A stretch of DNA of 64,000 bases from Shewanella gelidimarina (GTDB lineage Bacteria > Pseudomonadota > Gammaproteobacteria > Enterobacterales > Shewanellaceae): NCBI RefSeq assembly GCF_023283945.1, contig NZ_JAKIKW010000007.1, positions 111,031-175,030 of the forward strand, in the 5' to 3' direction. Positions 41,504 through 49,321 of the stretch are shown one piece after another (position 1 is the stretch's first letter; each line of letters starts with the position of its first letter). Under the pieces are notes generated by a model. The model ran no database searches. It was not told the origin of the DNA and saw only the letters and a list, made by a program, of their open reading frames with translations. Both the position numbers and the translations under genes were made by a program.

Positions 41504-43063
41504 ATGTTCGATCTCATTCGTCACAAAACGGCCAGTTCAAGAGCTGACTTACTTTCAGGCTTAACCGTCGCCCTTGCTTTAGTACCAGAAGCGGTAGCAT
41601 TTGCTTTCGTAGCGGGTGTTGAACCTATGGTCGGTTTATATGCCGCCTTTATCATGGGATTGATCACTGCCGTTATTGGTGGCCGCCCAGGTATGATTTC
41701 TGGTGCTACTGGCGCTATGGCTGTTGTTATGGTCGCACTCGTTGCCGAACATGGCGTGCCATACCTTTTTGCCGCGGTTGTACTCGCCGGTCTCATTCAA
41801 GTCTCAGCGGGTGTTCTTAAGCTCGGTAAATTTATCCGTATTGTGCCCTACCCAGTCATGATAGGTTTTGTTAATGGCTTAGCGATTGTTATTTTCTTAG
41901 CGCAGCTAGGACAATTTCAAACACCTGACGCTAATGGTGTTATGAGCTGGTTACCTCAAGACCAACTAATACTGATGTTAGGTCTTGTGGCTGTTACCAT
42001 GGCAATCATTCAATTTTTGCCAAAGCTAACGACTGCGATCCCATCGTCACTAGCTGCCATTCTAACCGTGACTTTGCTGGTCACCTTCTTAAATCTAGAT
42101 ACGCGTACAGTATTGGATTTTCTGAAATCAATGAGCGGTGATGAACACGCAACAATCGCGGGTAGCTTACCAACCTTCTCTATACCGGCTGTTGAATTTA
42201 GTTTAGCAACCCTTTATATCATCCTACCTTATTCACTTATTCTAGCCGCTGTTGGCCTGATTGAGTCGCTATTAACATTGACCGTCATTGATGAAATGAC
42301 AGGTACTCGTGGTCGTGGTAACAAAGAGTGTATTGGTCAAGGTGTTGGTAACATCACTAGTGGTTTCTTTGGCGCTATGGGTGGTTGCGCGATGATTGGT
42401 CAATCAATGATCAACATTAACTCTGGCGGCCGTGGTCGTCTATCAGGGATCTCGGCAGCACTAGCCCTACTTGCCTTTATCTTGTTCGGCTCATCATTAA
42501 TAGAAATGATCCCGCTTGCAGCACTTGTTGGCGTGATGTTCATGGTGGTGTTAGGTACATTTGAATGGGCTAGCTTTAAAGTCATGCGCAAAGTACCTAA
42601 ACACGATGCGTTTGTGATTATCCTAGTGACAATCGTGACAGTATTCACTGATTTAGCATTTGCAGTGTTTGTTGGTGTAATTGTGTCAGCATTAGTCTTT
42701 GCATGGGAACATGCAAAACATATCAACGTAGAGATCAGCGAAGATAAAAATGGCTGGAAAGTTTATAAGCTAAATGGTCCATTGTTTTTCGGTTCAGTTG
42801 CTGAATTTTTAGACCTTTTTCCGGCTAAAACAGATCCTGAAGATGTGATCGTCGACTTCCAGAACTCTCGCGTTTGTGACCACTCTGCACTTGATGCTAT
42901 CGATACCTTAGCTGAGCGTTATGTCAGTGAAGGTAAAAAACTGCATTTACGTCATCTCAGTAATGACTGTAAAGAGTTACTGCATAAAGCAGGTGACTTA
43001 GTTGAAGTTAACTTAATTGAAGATCCTCACTATAAAGTGGCTGACGATAAGCTCGATTCATAA
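41504..43063 (+). CDS. SulP-family anion transporter with STAS domain
   Basis: A 519-residue permease with about 11-12 membrane segments in residues 1-400 and a C-terminal STAS domain (about 410-515; [29 protein letters not shown]). [21 protein letters not shown] is the SulP signature near the N-terminus. The family moves sulfate, bicarbonate or related anions with H+ or Na+. Several marine gammaproteobacterial members act on bicarbonate, but the substrate cannot be told here. Monocistronic. Confidence 0.92.
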   Translation: MFDLIRHKTASSRADLLSGLTVALALVPEAVAFAFVAGVEPMVGLYAAFIMGLITAVIGGRPGMISGATGAMAVVMVALVAEHGVPYLFAAVVLAGLIQVSAGVLKLGKFIRIVPYPVMIGFVNGLAIVIFLAQLGQFQTPDANGVMSWLPQDQLILMLGLVAVTMAIIQFLPKLTTAIPSSLAAILTVTLLVTFLNLDTRTVLDFLKSMSGDEHATIAGSLPTFSIPAVEFSLATLYIILPYSLILAAVGLIESLLTLTVIDEMTGTRGRGNKECIGQGVGNITSGFFGAMGGCAMIGQSMININSGGRGRLSGISAALALLAFILFGSSLIEMIPLAALVGVMFMVVLGTFEWASFKVMRKVPKHDAFVIILVTIVTVFTDLAFAVFVGVIVSALVFAWEHAKHINVEISEDKNGWKVYKLNGPLFFGSVAEFLDLFPAKTDPEDVIVDFQNSRVCDHSALDAIDTLAERYVSEGKKLHLRHLSNDCKELLHKAGDLVEVNLIEDPHYKVADDKLDS

Positions 43064-43080
43064 GCGTTTACATCAGCAAT

Positions 43081-43113
43081 AAAAAAGACGAGCTAAATAG
43101 CTCGTCTTTTTTT
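43081..43113. terminator. Bidirectional terminator between sulP and msrBA
   Basis: AAAAAAGACGAGCTA-AA-TAGCTCGTCTTTTTTT, between convergent genes. Confidence 0.9.
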
Positions 43114-43134
43114 GTCTGCGATTGACTGCCTATT

Positions 43135-44049
43135 TCACGACTTATCTTTCATTAACTCTGCAAAGAGTACTTTTACTTTATCGACTTTAGGTTTAACGAT
43201 AATTTGACAATAAGGTTGCTCACCATTAAGTTCAAAATAGTCTTTATGCCCATCTTCAGCAGCAAAAAAACCATTAAAAGCTGAGACTTCAGTCACTATC
43301 GGGTTTTGCCATACGCCCGCATCAGTCATCGTAGCAATCATGCCGTTAGCAATTTCAGCCTGCTTCTCACTATGAATAAACACAACGGAGCGATACTGTG
43401 GCCCGCTATCGTTTCCTTGCCTGTTTAACGTAGTTGGATCATGGCTTTGCCAAAATACGGCTAACAGGTTGTCGTAGCTAATGATCTTAGGATCAAACTC
43501 AATATGCACAACCTCAGCATGGCTTGTCATGCCACTGCATACCGCCCTGTAATTGGCATCATCAGCATCACCTCCAGCATAACCAGAAACAACACTATTA
43601 ACGCCTTTTAAAGCCGTAAAAACCGCTTCTGTACACCAAAAGCAACCGCCACCAAAGGTAGCCAATTCATACTGTTGTTCAACGATAGGCGTGATTGATG
43701 CTGACTTAAAGGTCATCGATACCGAATTAACACAGTGTCTGACATTCTTAGGAGTGAGAAACTCCCCTTCAAATACATGGCCTAAATGTCCATCACACTG
43801 TGCACAGACGATTTCAACACGTTGACCATCAGCATCAATATTGCGTTTTACCGCGCCGCTAATTTCATCATCAAAGGCTGGCCAACCACAATGGGCATTA
43901 AACTTACTGTCTGAGTTGTACAAAGGCGCATCGCATTTCTTACAACAATAAGTTCCTTCAGCTTCGTGCTGATAATACTCTCCGCTAAAAGGTCTTTCAG
44001 TGCCTTTTTGCTCTATGACTTGTTTTTCAAATTCTGTCAGTTTATGCAT
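43135..44049 (-). CDS. msrBA: Bifunctional methionine sulfoxide reductase B/A fusion
   Basis: A 304-residue fusion in MsrB-then-MsrA order. The MsrB part (about 1-115) has the zinc Cys pairs CCKKC and CAQC, HCGWPAF, and the catalytic Cys in RHCVNSVSM. The MsrA part (about 130-290) has GGCFWC with the catalytic Cys, SGYAGGDADDANY and EFDPKIISYDNLL. Together they reduce both R and S forms of methionine sulfoxide. Most fusions known (PilB type) run A then B and are secreted; this one has no signal peptide, so it is likely cytosolic. Confidence 0.94.
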   Translation of the reverse strand: MHKLTEFEKQVIEQKGTERPFSGEYYQHEAEGTYCCKKCDAPLYNSDSKFNAHCGWPAFDDEISGAVKRNIDADGQRVEIVCAQCDGHLGHVFEGEFLTPKNVRHCVNSVSMTFKSASITPIVEQQYELATFGGGCFWCTEAVFTALKGVNSVVSGYAGGDADDANYRAVCSGMTSHAEVVHIEFDPKIISYDNLLAVFWQSHDPTTLNRQGNDSGPQYRSVVFIHSEKQAEIANGMIATMTDAGVWQNPIVTEVSAFNGFFAAEDGHKDYFELNGEQPYCQIIVKPKVDKVKVLFAELMKDKS

Positions 44050-44434
44050 GATAACTACTCTATCTATACTTTATATCTTGATCCACATAGACCATAGATC
44101 CAACCAAATGCTTTCATATACCATCACTAATCGGCCATTTTATGGCGCAATTTGTATATCCGATAAATCAACACCCGCTCTATATTCTAGCCAATAATGC
44201 CACAGAACAGCGTGAATGTTGCTTACTTAACAAAAAACATTAATTTTTTTAGCCGTATAATACTCAGCAGTGTTAATTGATAACACCCTAATATCTAATG
44301 TATTAATGTCTATCTCAATGACACTATTCATCTTGGTAAACAATAACCGATGTGATCTAAATCACTAACGTTTGCGTCGCGGTATTCGCGCCGCTAAACT
44401 TGCCCCGGGCTAACTAAAAATAAGAATAGACAAT
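44050..44434. other. Intergenic region between msrBA and an oxygenase gene
   Basis: About 385 bases with no convincing gene. It holds a CRP-like site at 44351-44366 on the right side and an AT-rich stretch near 44230-44280 that may hold the msrBA promoter or that of the oxygenase. Confidence 0.5.
44351..44366 (+). promoter_or_regulatory. CRP-like binding site upstream of oxygenase gene
   Basis: TGTGATCTAAATCACT: first half-site TGTGA perfect, second TCACT with one change from TCACA, spacer 6. About 70 bases before the 2OG-oxygenase start. Confidence 0.55.
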
Positions 44435-45274
44435 ATGATTTTAGAGACAATTGATTATAGAGCGACCGGCAGTGCAGAAAAATTTGTAAAATCACTGCGT
44501 GACACTGGCTTTGGCGTTTTAAGTAACCATCCAATCGACAAACAACTCGTCGAAGATATCTACACCGAGTGGCAAGCGTTCTTTAATACCGACGAAAAAA
44601 GACAATTTCTATTTAAACCTGAAACACAAGATGGATTTTTCCCTGCGGAAATTTCGGAAACAGCCAAAGGCCACACCGTTAAAGATATCAAAGAGTATTA
44701 CCATATCTATCCATGGGGACGTATTCCTGAGCAACTAAAAGCCAACATTTTAAAGTATTATGACCACGCAAATAGCTTAGCGGCGGAACTGCTTGAATGG
44801 GTAGAGCTATATTCACCAGCAGAAGTGAAAGATAAGTTCTCAATCGCGTTACCAAAAATGATAGAAGACAGCCAAAAAACACTTTTACGCGTACTACACT
44901 ATCCGCCAATGTCGGGTAATGAAGAAGCCGGTGCTATCCGCGCTGCTGCGCACGAAGACATCAATTTGCTGACGGTACTCCCTGCAGCAAACGAGCCGGG
45001 TCTGCAAGTTCAGCTAAAAGACAACTCTTGGATCGATGTGCCAAGCGACTTTGGTAATATCATTATCAACATCGGTGACATGTTGCAAGAGGCATCAGGT
45101 GGCTATTTCCCATCGACTAGCCATAGGGTAATTAACCCTGAAGGCAGCGATGTGACCAAGGCTCGAGTCTCTCTGCCGCTGTTTTTACACCCTAATCCTG
45201 AAGTAAAATTATCAGAGAACTACACCGCGGATAGCTATTTAATGGAACGACTACGTGAATTAGGCGTAATTTAG
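44435..45274 (+). CDS. 2-oxoglutarate/Fe(II) oxygenase, isopenicillin-N-synthase-like
   Basis: A 279-residue cytosolic enzyme with the DIOX_N-type N-terminus (FVKSLRDTGFGVLSNHPI) and a double-stranded beta-helix core. Iron ligands are His and Asp in AAHEDINLLT and His in STSHRVINP; ARVSLPLF supplies the Arg-x-Ser that binds 2-oxoglutarate. NPEVKL and the C-terminal SYLMERLRELGVI are typical of this bacterial group. Substrate unknown; neighbours give no pathway. A CRP-like site lies upstream and a good terminator downstream. Confidence 0.88.
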   Translation: MILETIDYRATGSAEKFVKSLRDTGFGVLSNHPIDKQLVEDIYTEWQAFFNTDEKRQFLFKPETQDGFFPAEISETAKGHTVKDIKEYYHIYPWGRIPEQLKANILKYYDHANSLAAELLEWVELYSPAEVKDKFSIALPKMIEDSQKTLLRVLHYPPMSGNEEAGAIRAAAHEDINLLTVLPAANEPGLQVQLKDNSWIDVPSDFGNIIINIGDMLQEASGGYFPSTSHRVINPEGSDVTKARVSLPLFLHPNPEVKLSENYTADSYLMERLRELGVI

Positions 45275-45288
45275 CCTCTATTACATTC

Positions 45289-45313
45289 AAAAAGCGCTTT
45301 TACGCGCTTTTTG
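45289..45313 (+). terminator. Terminator after the oxygenase gene
   Basis: AAAAAGCGC-TTTTAC-GCGCTTTTT. Confidence 0.8.
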
Positions 45314-45380
45314 TTTGTTATAAATAAGCTTAACAAGGTAAAATCCCCCCAATAATGTAATTTGATAGTAGAGCAGGCAC

Positions 45381-46319
45381 ATGGCAATTCAGTGGTATCC
45401 GGGACACATGCACAAAGCACGTAAAGAGATCGAAGAGGTTATGCCTCAGGTCGATTTAGTTATTGAAGTGCTCGATGCCCGTATCCCTTACAGCAGCGAA
45501 AACCCAGAGGTGCAAAAGCTTCGCGGCGATAAGCCTTGTATCAAACTACTGAACAAATCAGATTTGGCCGATCCAGAGACCACCCAAGCTTGGATTGAAT
45601 ACCTTGAACAAGAGCAGGGTGTAAAAGCCATGGCGATTACCACTTTGCAAGCAGCTCAAGTGAGAAAGATCCCTGATCTTTGTCGTAAATTTGTGCCAGG
45701 CAGAGACAAGCTCGAAAAAGATATTCGCACCATGATCATGGGGATCCCCAATGTCGGTAAATCCACCATCATCAACACCCTTGCAGGCCGTACAATTGCT
45801 AAAACAGGTAATGAACCTGCGGTAACTAAAATCCAACAACGCATTAATTTACGTAATGGTATCGTGCTGTCTGATACCCCCGGTATTTTGTGGCCAAAAG
45901 TCGACAATGAAAGAAGCAGTTACCGACTTGCCGTGACTGGCGCCATTAAAGATACCGCGATGGAATATGAAGATGTCGCTATGTTTGCCGCTGAGTATTT
46001 CCTCCTAGCCTACCCTGAAGCGATGAAAGAGCGTTATAAGCTAAAGGAATTGCCAAAAACTGACATCGAGTTACTTGAAGCTATTGGCCGTAAGCGTGGC
46101 GCATTGCGCCCAGGTGGTCGTATCGATTTGCACAAGGTATCTGAACTTCTTTTACATGAGTTCCGTTCAGGAAAAATTGGCCAGCTATCATTAGAGACAC
46201 CTGCTATGGCAGAGATAGAAAAAGCAGAAGTGGCCAAAATACTTGCAGAGAAAGAAGCTAAAGAAGAGATCAAACGTGAACAAGAGCGATTAAAGCGTTC
46301 CGGCAAACGTTTTAACTAA
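45381..46319 (+). CDS. YlqF/RbgA-type ribosome assembly GTPase
   Basis: A 312-residue circularly permuted GTPase: G4 motif NKSD (about 58-61) comes before G1 GIPNVGKST (about 122-130) and G3 DTPG. WYPGHMHKAR at the N-terminus is the family start. The C-terminal helical domain ends in a charged coiled coil (IEKAEVAKILAEKEAKEEIK...). RbgA acts in late 50S assembly in Bacillus; the role in gammaproteobacteria is less studied. Monocistronic. Confidence 0.93.
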   Translation: MAIQWYPGHMHKARKEIEEVMPQVDLVIEVLDARIPYSSENPEVQKLRGDKPCIKLLNKSDLADPETTQAWIEYLEQEQGVKAMAITTLQAAQVRKIPDLCRKFVPGRDKLEKDIRTMIMGIPNVGKSTIINTLAGRTIAKTGNEPAVTKIQQRINLRNGIVLSDTPGILWPKVDNERSSYRLAVTGAIKDTAMEYEDVAMFAAEYFLLAYPEAMKERYKLKELPKTDIELLEAIGRKRGALRPGGRIDLHKVSELLLHEFRSGKIGQLSLETPAMAEIEKAEVAKILAEKEAKEEIKREQERLKRSGKRFN

Positions 46320-46340
46320 ACCACAAGAACCACAATAATA

Positions 46341-46368
46341 AAAAGCGCTTAATCGGCGCTTTTTTTTA
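46341..46368 (+). terminator. Terminator after ylqF-type gene
   Basis: AAAAGCGC-TTAATCG-GCGCTTTTTTTT. Confidence 0.85.
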
Positions 46369-46635
46369 TGCATTGCTGTGACACAGCAGATCAAACTCCC
46401 ACTCTAGATGTGACTATCCTAAATATGTTATATAGTCCCCTCACTGTCATCCTACCGCTATGCCTTTGTTCATTGCCTCCCCCAGCGCTTTACCTAATTG
46501 AGCATTACAATCATTTCGGATTAATCACAGTTCCTTGTATCGGTATATGACCGCCTCAGGTAGCAGCTGTACCAATAGTCACTGCTCCCAAATGGTATTA
46601 GTTGTCCTTTTCACAGTCTCATTCCTAGGGTTTAC
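46369..46635. other. Intergenic, possibly more decayed insertion-sequence DNA
   Basis: About 265 bases without a frame or clear signal. It adjoins the transposase remnant and may be its eroded end, but I could not align it to a transposase. Confidence 0.3.
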
Positions 46636-46858
46636 ATGCTCTCAAAATCCTGTTCTTTTTTTCCTCGAATAGTGGATAAGCTGAAGTAGTTTGTAACACG
46701 CCTTGATGTCGTATGCGCCATCAGCAGAAACTCGTTAAGTCTGTCTTCTTCATGTAATGGCTTAAGTGATTAGGATTACACTTCATTGTCGGTAAAACTC
46801 GCCAGATAAACTTCCTGCCACCACAGCTCTGTGTAGCTTGTGCCACTGAGCCATTATT
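46636..46858 (-). pseudogene. Fragment of an IS4/IS5-superfamily transposase
   Basis: On the minus strand two pieces read like DDE transposase: MAQWHKLHRAVVAGSLSGEF and, after stops, RVSADGAYDIKACYKLLQ with SRKKRTGF. Intact family members have W(R)KLH.AVDA, then a catalytic Asp in the SGDGAYDT(K/R).CY motif, then PPRK. Stops and a frameshift lie between, and both ends are missing. It is therefore a decayed remnant and cannot move. It lies just upstream of the PepSY-TonB-RND gene block. Confidence 0.7.
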
Positions 46859-47018
46859 TTATATTAACAATTTTGGCTCGCTTACTAATACATACGATGT
46901 ATTGCTAATGTAATCTAACATGTAAATTATTTGAATCACTCGCTCAGTTGATCTTTGCTTGAACTTGTCTGAGTAGAATCACCCCACCAGCAATGTCGTA
47001 AAGCTAATACCCAATACT

Positions 47019-47549
47019 ATGAATAGTCAGTTACTGCGAAAAATACATATCTATCTATCACTTATTTGTTTCTCATTTCTATTCTTATTTTGCTTCACTG
47101 CCATCACTTTGAATCACCCAACAATGTTCTCAACTGAAGCGACTATTGAGCAGCAACACATCTCGGTTATTAGTGGTAAACCCGATGCCTTTATCACTGC
47201 TCTCGCCTTAAATGATATTCAACTATCAGACTCTCAGACCGCACAATTACTTGATAATAGCGAGTTGACAATAGCCACCGCAGGCAAGCGGATTGATCTT
47301 TACATCGATTATGAAAACAACCTAATAGAGTTAATCAATACTGATTTTGGGCTCATTGCCATGTTGAATGAGCTACACCAAAATCGACATACACCGGCTA
47401 TGTGGACCCTTATTTCTGATGCCATAGCCGCTATCATCATGCTTATTTGTATCAGTGGCACTTGGTTAAGTTTAAAACATAAAGCGCAGCGGAAACGCTA
47501 TCTGTATTTGCTAGCAGCAAGCGCTGTAGCCCTCATTACAATGGCCTAA
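47019..47549 (+). CDS. PepSY-associated transmembrane protein
   Basis: A 176-residue membrane protein of the PepSY_TM type. RKIHIYLSLICFSFLFLFCF (about 7-26) is the first membrane helix with a His at its start, followed by LNHP; two more helices lie at about 133-150 and 158-175. His residues at KIH, LNHP and LHQNRH could bind haem, as proposed for this family, which passes electrons across the inner membrane. A periplasmic part lies between (about 35-125). It overlaps the next gene by one base. Function is inferred from family and neighbours. Confidence 0.72.
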   Translation: MNSQLLRKIHIYLSLICFSFLFLFCFTAITLNHPTMFSTEATIEQQHISVISGKPDAFITALALNDIQLSDSQTAQLLDNSELTIATAGKRIDLYIDYENNLIELINTDFGLIAMLNELHQNRHTPAMWTLISDAIAAIIMLICISGTWLSLKHKAQRKRYLYLLAASAVALITMA

Positions 47550-48100
47550 TGACAATGAAACTAACTGTAAAATGGCTAATCGCAACTTATTGCTTGATCT
47601 TATCGCCAGTGACGTTAGCGGTTGCAGCAAATGAAGCAAACAGTCATCTAGCCAGCAAGCCTGTTAACAATAGACTCGACAAAAGAATCCATAATAAACT
47701 AACAGTCAAAATCAATTTTATGCAGTTTGATACCCTAACCGAAAAACCTTACTTAGCACTTTGGTATAGCTTGCCGAACAAGCATTATACGCCGCTTAAG
47801 GTACTTAGAGCCGATAGTAAGTGGCTAAGAGATCTTAAATCCTTTTGGCGCTATATCGCTCGCTACCAGCGAGAAAGATTAGATGGCATAACCTCCGCGA
47901 CAGTAAAATCTGGCAAGCACAGCTTTAGTTTCGCACTCCCTAAAACAACAAGGACTCAAACACATGGTTTTTGGGTAGAAGTGGCGAGAGAAAATGGTTC
48001 GAGAGAATTGCTTAAAATTAACATGCAGCCAGGTCAACAAACTCAAACCTGTATTGAAGGCACTAAAGAGATCAGTTTATTCTGCGTAGACTACCAATAA
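47549..48100 (+). CDS. DUF2271 periplasmic protein with flavinylation-type motif
   Basis: A 183-residue secreted protein: signal peptide about 1-26 (LIATYCLILSPVTLAVAA), then a beta-rich domain with LALWYSLPNKHYTPLKVL and a long Lys/Arg-rich segment. RLDGITSATVKSG (111-122) fits the D-x-x-(S/T)-(G/S)-A-T site used by ApbE to attach FMN covalently to the Thr (here Thr118, codon at 47900-47902). So it may be a flavin-bearing periplasmic electron carrier. Two Cys near the end (TCIEGTKEISLFCVD) could form a disulfide. No apbE gene is in the window. It starts one base before the end of the PepSY gene. Confidence 0.72.
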   Translation: MTMKLTVKWLIATYCLILSPVTLAVAANEANSHLASKPVNNRLDKRIHNKLTVKINFMQFDTLTEKPYLALWYSLPNKHYTPLKVLRADSKWLRDLKSFWRYIARYQRERLDGITSATVKSGKHSFSFALPKTTRTQTHGFWVEVARENGSRELLKINMQPGQQTQTCIEGTKEISLFCVDYQ

Positions 48101-48157
48101 AGATCAAAGTTAACGGCTATTATTGCTTTCCTGTGTAGATACAAGCATTCAGTGATA

Positions 48158-48180
48158 TTTGGTTCACTGTAGCGACCATA
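48158..48180 (+). promoter_or_regulatory. Repeated motif, copy 1 (upstream of DUF4198 gene)
   Basis: TTTGGTTCACTGTAGCGACC is matched at most positions by a copy at 49237-49259 upstream of the receptor gene. Likely a shared regulator or promoter element; which protein binds is unknown. Confidence 0.4.
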
Positions 48181-48214
48181 GAATTAACAAGGTAATTCAC
48201 TCTATGGAATCAAA

Positions 48215-49015
48215 ATGAAAAAAGTATTCGTTAACGCCCTCCTCATCGCAGGGGTCAGCACCACAGCTAATGCACATGAAGTATGGATAAATAGCGGCAG
48301 TTTTGAGCTCAATTCAGATCAGCAAACCGTATATAGCTTGGATGTAGCTCGATCAGCAGACGCATTTATTGCGGAAGCAAACCACAATGTAAAATACCTT
48401 AATGTTGTCTCACCAATCGGCAAAGCGCTAAAACTGAACGCGGTATTCAGTGGCACAAATAAAGAGGTCTTTGAACAGGATTTTTCGGAAAATGGCACCT
48501 ATTTATTTAGAAGTCCAATGACGCAAGTATTCCTCACCTTTTACCGCGATTTATCAGGGAAAAAACACAAGGTCAATCTCCCTAAAAGCCGTTACAACGA
48601 ATTGCCCGACAATGTCAAAGTTGAAAAAACGGTAGAAAAACAGATGATAACTGAAACATACATCAGCTATAACGGCTTTTCTGAACCTAATGTCTTACAG
48701 CAAGATGGCATCACTCTTACCAGCTCAACACATCCTAATATGTTTTCCGTCGGGGATAAAATAAGCTTTACTGCAACATTCCAAAATCAACCGCTGATCA
48801 ATGCCGAATTTACGATTAAGAGCATGAATAGCATCTACAATAGCGAATTTGAGCAAATTGAAATCCTCACCGATGCTAATGGCCAAGTAGAGTTTACACC
48901 TACTAACACGGGTCGTTATGTCATTGCTGTTGAACATGGAATTGAGCTAAACAATGATAAGAATGCTGATCAACGTTCAATCGAACTGTTTAGAAGCTTC
49001 GACGTAGTACAGTAA
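48215..49015 (+). CDS. DUF4198 periplasmic protein
   Basis: A 266-residue secreted protein: signal peptide about 1-20 (ending STTANA), followed by HEVWINSGSF with His and Trp near the mature N-terminus. The C-terminal half has an Ig-like (transthyretin/CNA-B-type) domain, ITSS-type THPNMFSVGDKISFTATF and LTDANGQVEFTPTNTGRYVIAVEHGI. This is the DUF4198 layout, often encoded near metal uptake genes and TonB receptors. A metal or ligand-carrier role is inference. Ends at a hairpin. Confidence 0.8.
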   Translation: MKKVFVNALLIAGVSTTANAHEVWINSGSFELNSDQQTVYSLDVARSADAFIAEANHNVKYLNVVSPIGKALKLNAVFSGTNKEVFEQDFSENGTYLFRSPMTQVFLTFYRDLSGKKHKVNLPKSRYNELPDNVKVEKTVEKQMITETYISYNGFSEPNVLQQDGITLTSSTHPNMFSVGDKISFTATFQNQPLINAEFTIKSMNSIYNSEFEQIEILTDANGQVEFTPTNTGRYVIAVEHGIELNNDKNADQRSIELFRSFDVVQ

Positions 49016-49022
49016 GATCCCT

Positions 49023-49050
49023 GTGCAGCGACGTTTGCCGCTGCACTTTG
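49023..49050 (+). terminator. Hairpin after DUF4198 gene
   Basis: GTGCAGCG-ACGTTTGC-CGCTGCAC followed by TTTG. Short T-run, so moderate. Confidence 0.55.
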
Positions 49051-49236
49051 TCAAGACACTTTAGCGAAATGCCTGCCTCATTTTCTATAGCGCCAACTTC
49101 CCGTGGCGCTTTACTTCATACTATACAAATCGTAAAAAGCCGCTGTTCATTAACTATATTCCCAACGAATCACCGTATAAACAGGTAAATTAGACCAGGG
49201 TAATAAAACCTTATTATTTTATCAAAGATAATGAAC

Positions 49237-49259
49237 TTTGGTTCACAGTTGCAACACTA
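49237..49259 (+). promoter_or_regulatory. Repeated motif, copy 2 (upstream of receptor gene)
   Basis: TTTGGTTCACAGTTGCAACA, near copy of the motif at 48158-48180. Located 20 bases upstream of the Fur box. Confidence 0.4.
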
Positions 49260-49278
49260 TACTCACGCCCAAACCAAT

Positions 49279-49297
49279 AATGATAACAATTATCATT
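49279..49297 (+). promoter_or_regulatory. Fur box upstream of TonB-dependent receptor
   Basis: AATGATAACAATTATCATT: the 7-1-7 core TGATAAC-A-ATTATCA differs from TGATAAT-N-ATTATCA at one position. It sits 25 bases before the GTG start, so Fur with iron should block transcription. Confidence 0.85.
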
Positions 49298-49321
49298 TGT
49301 ATTTAATGGGAAGAATCAACA

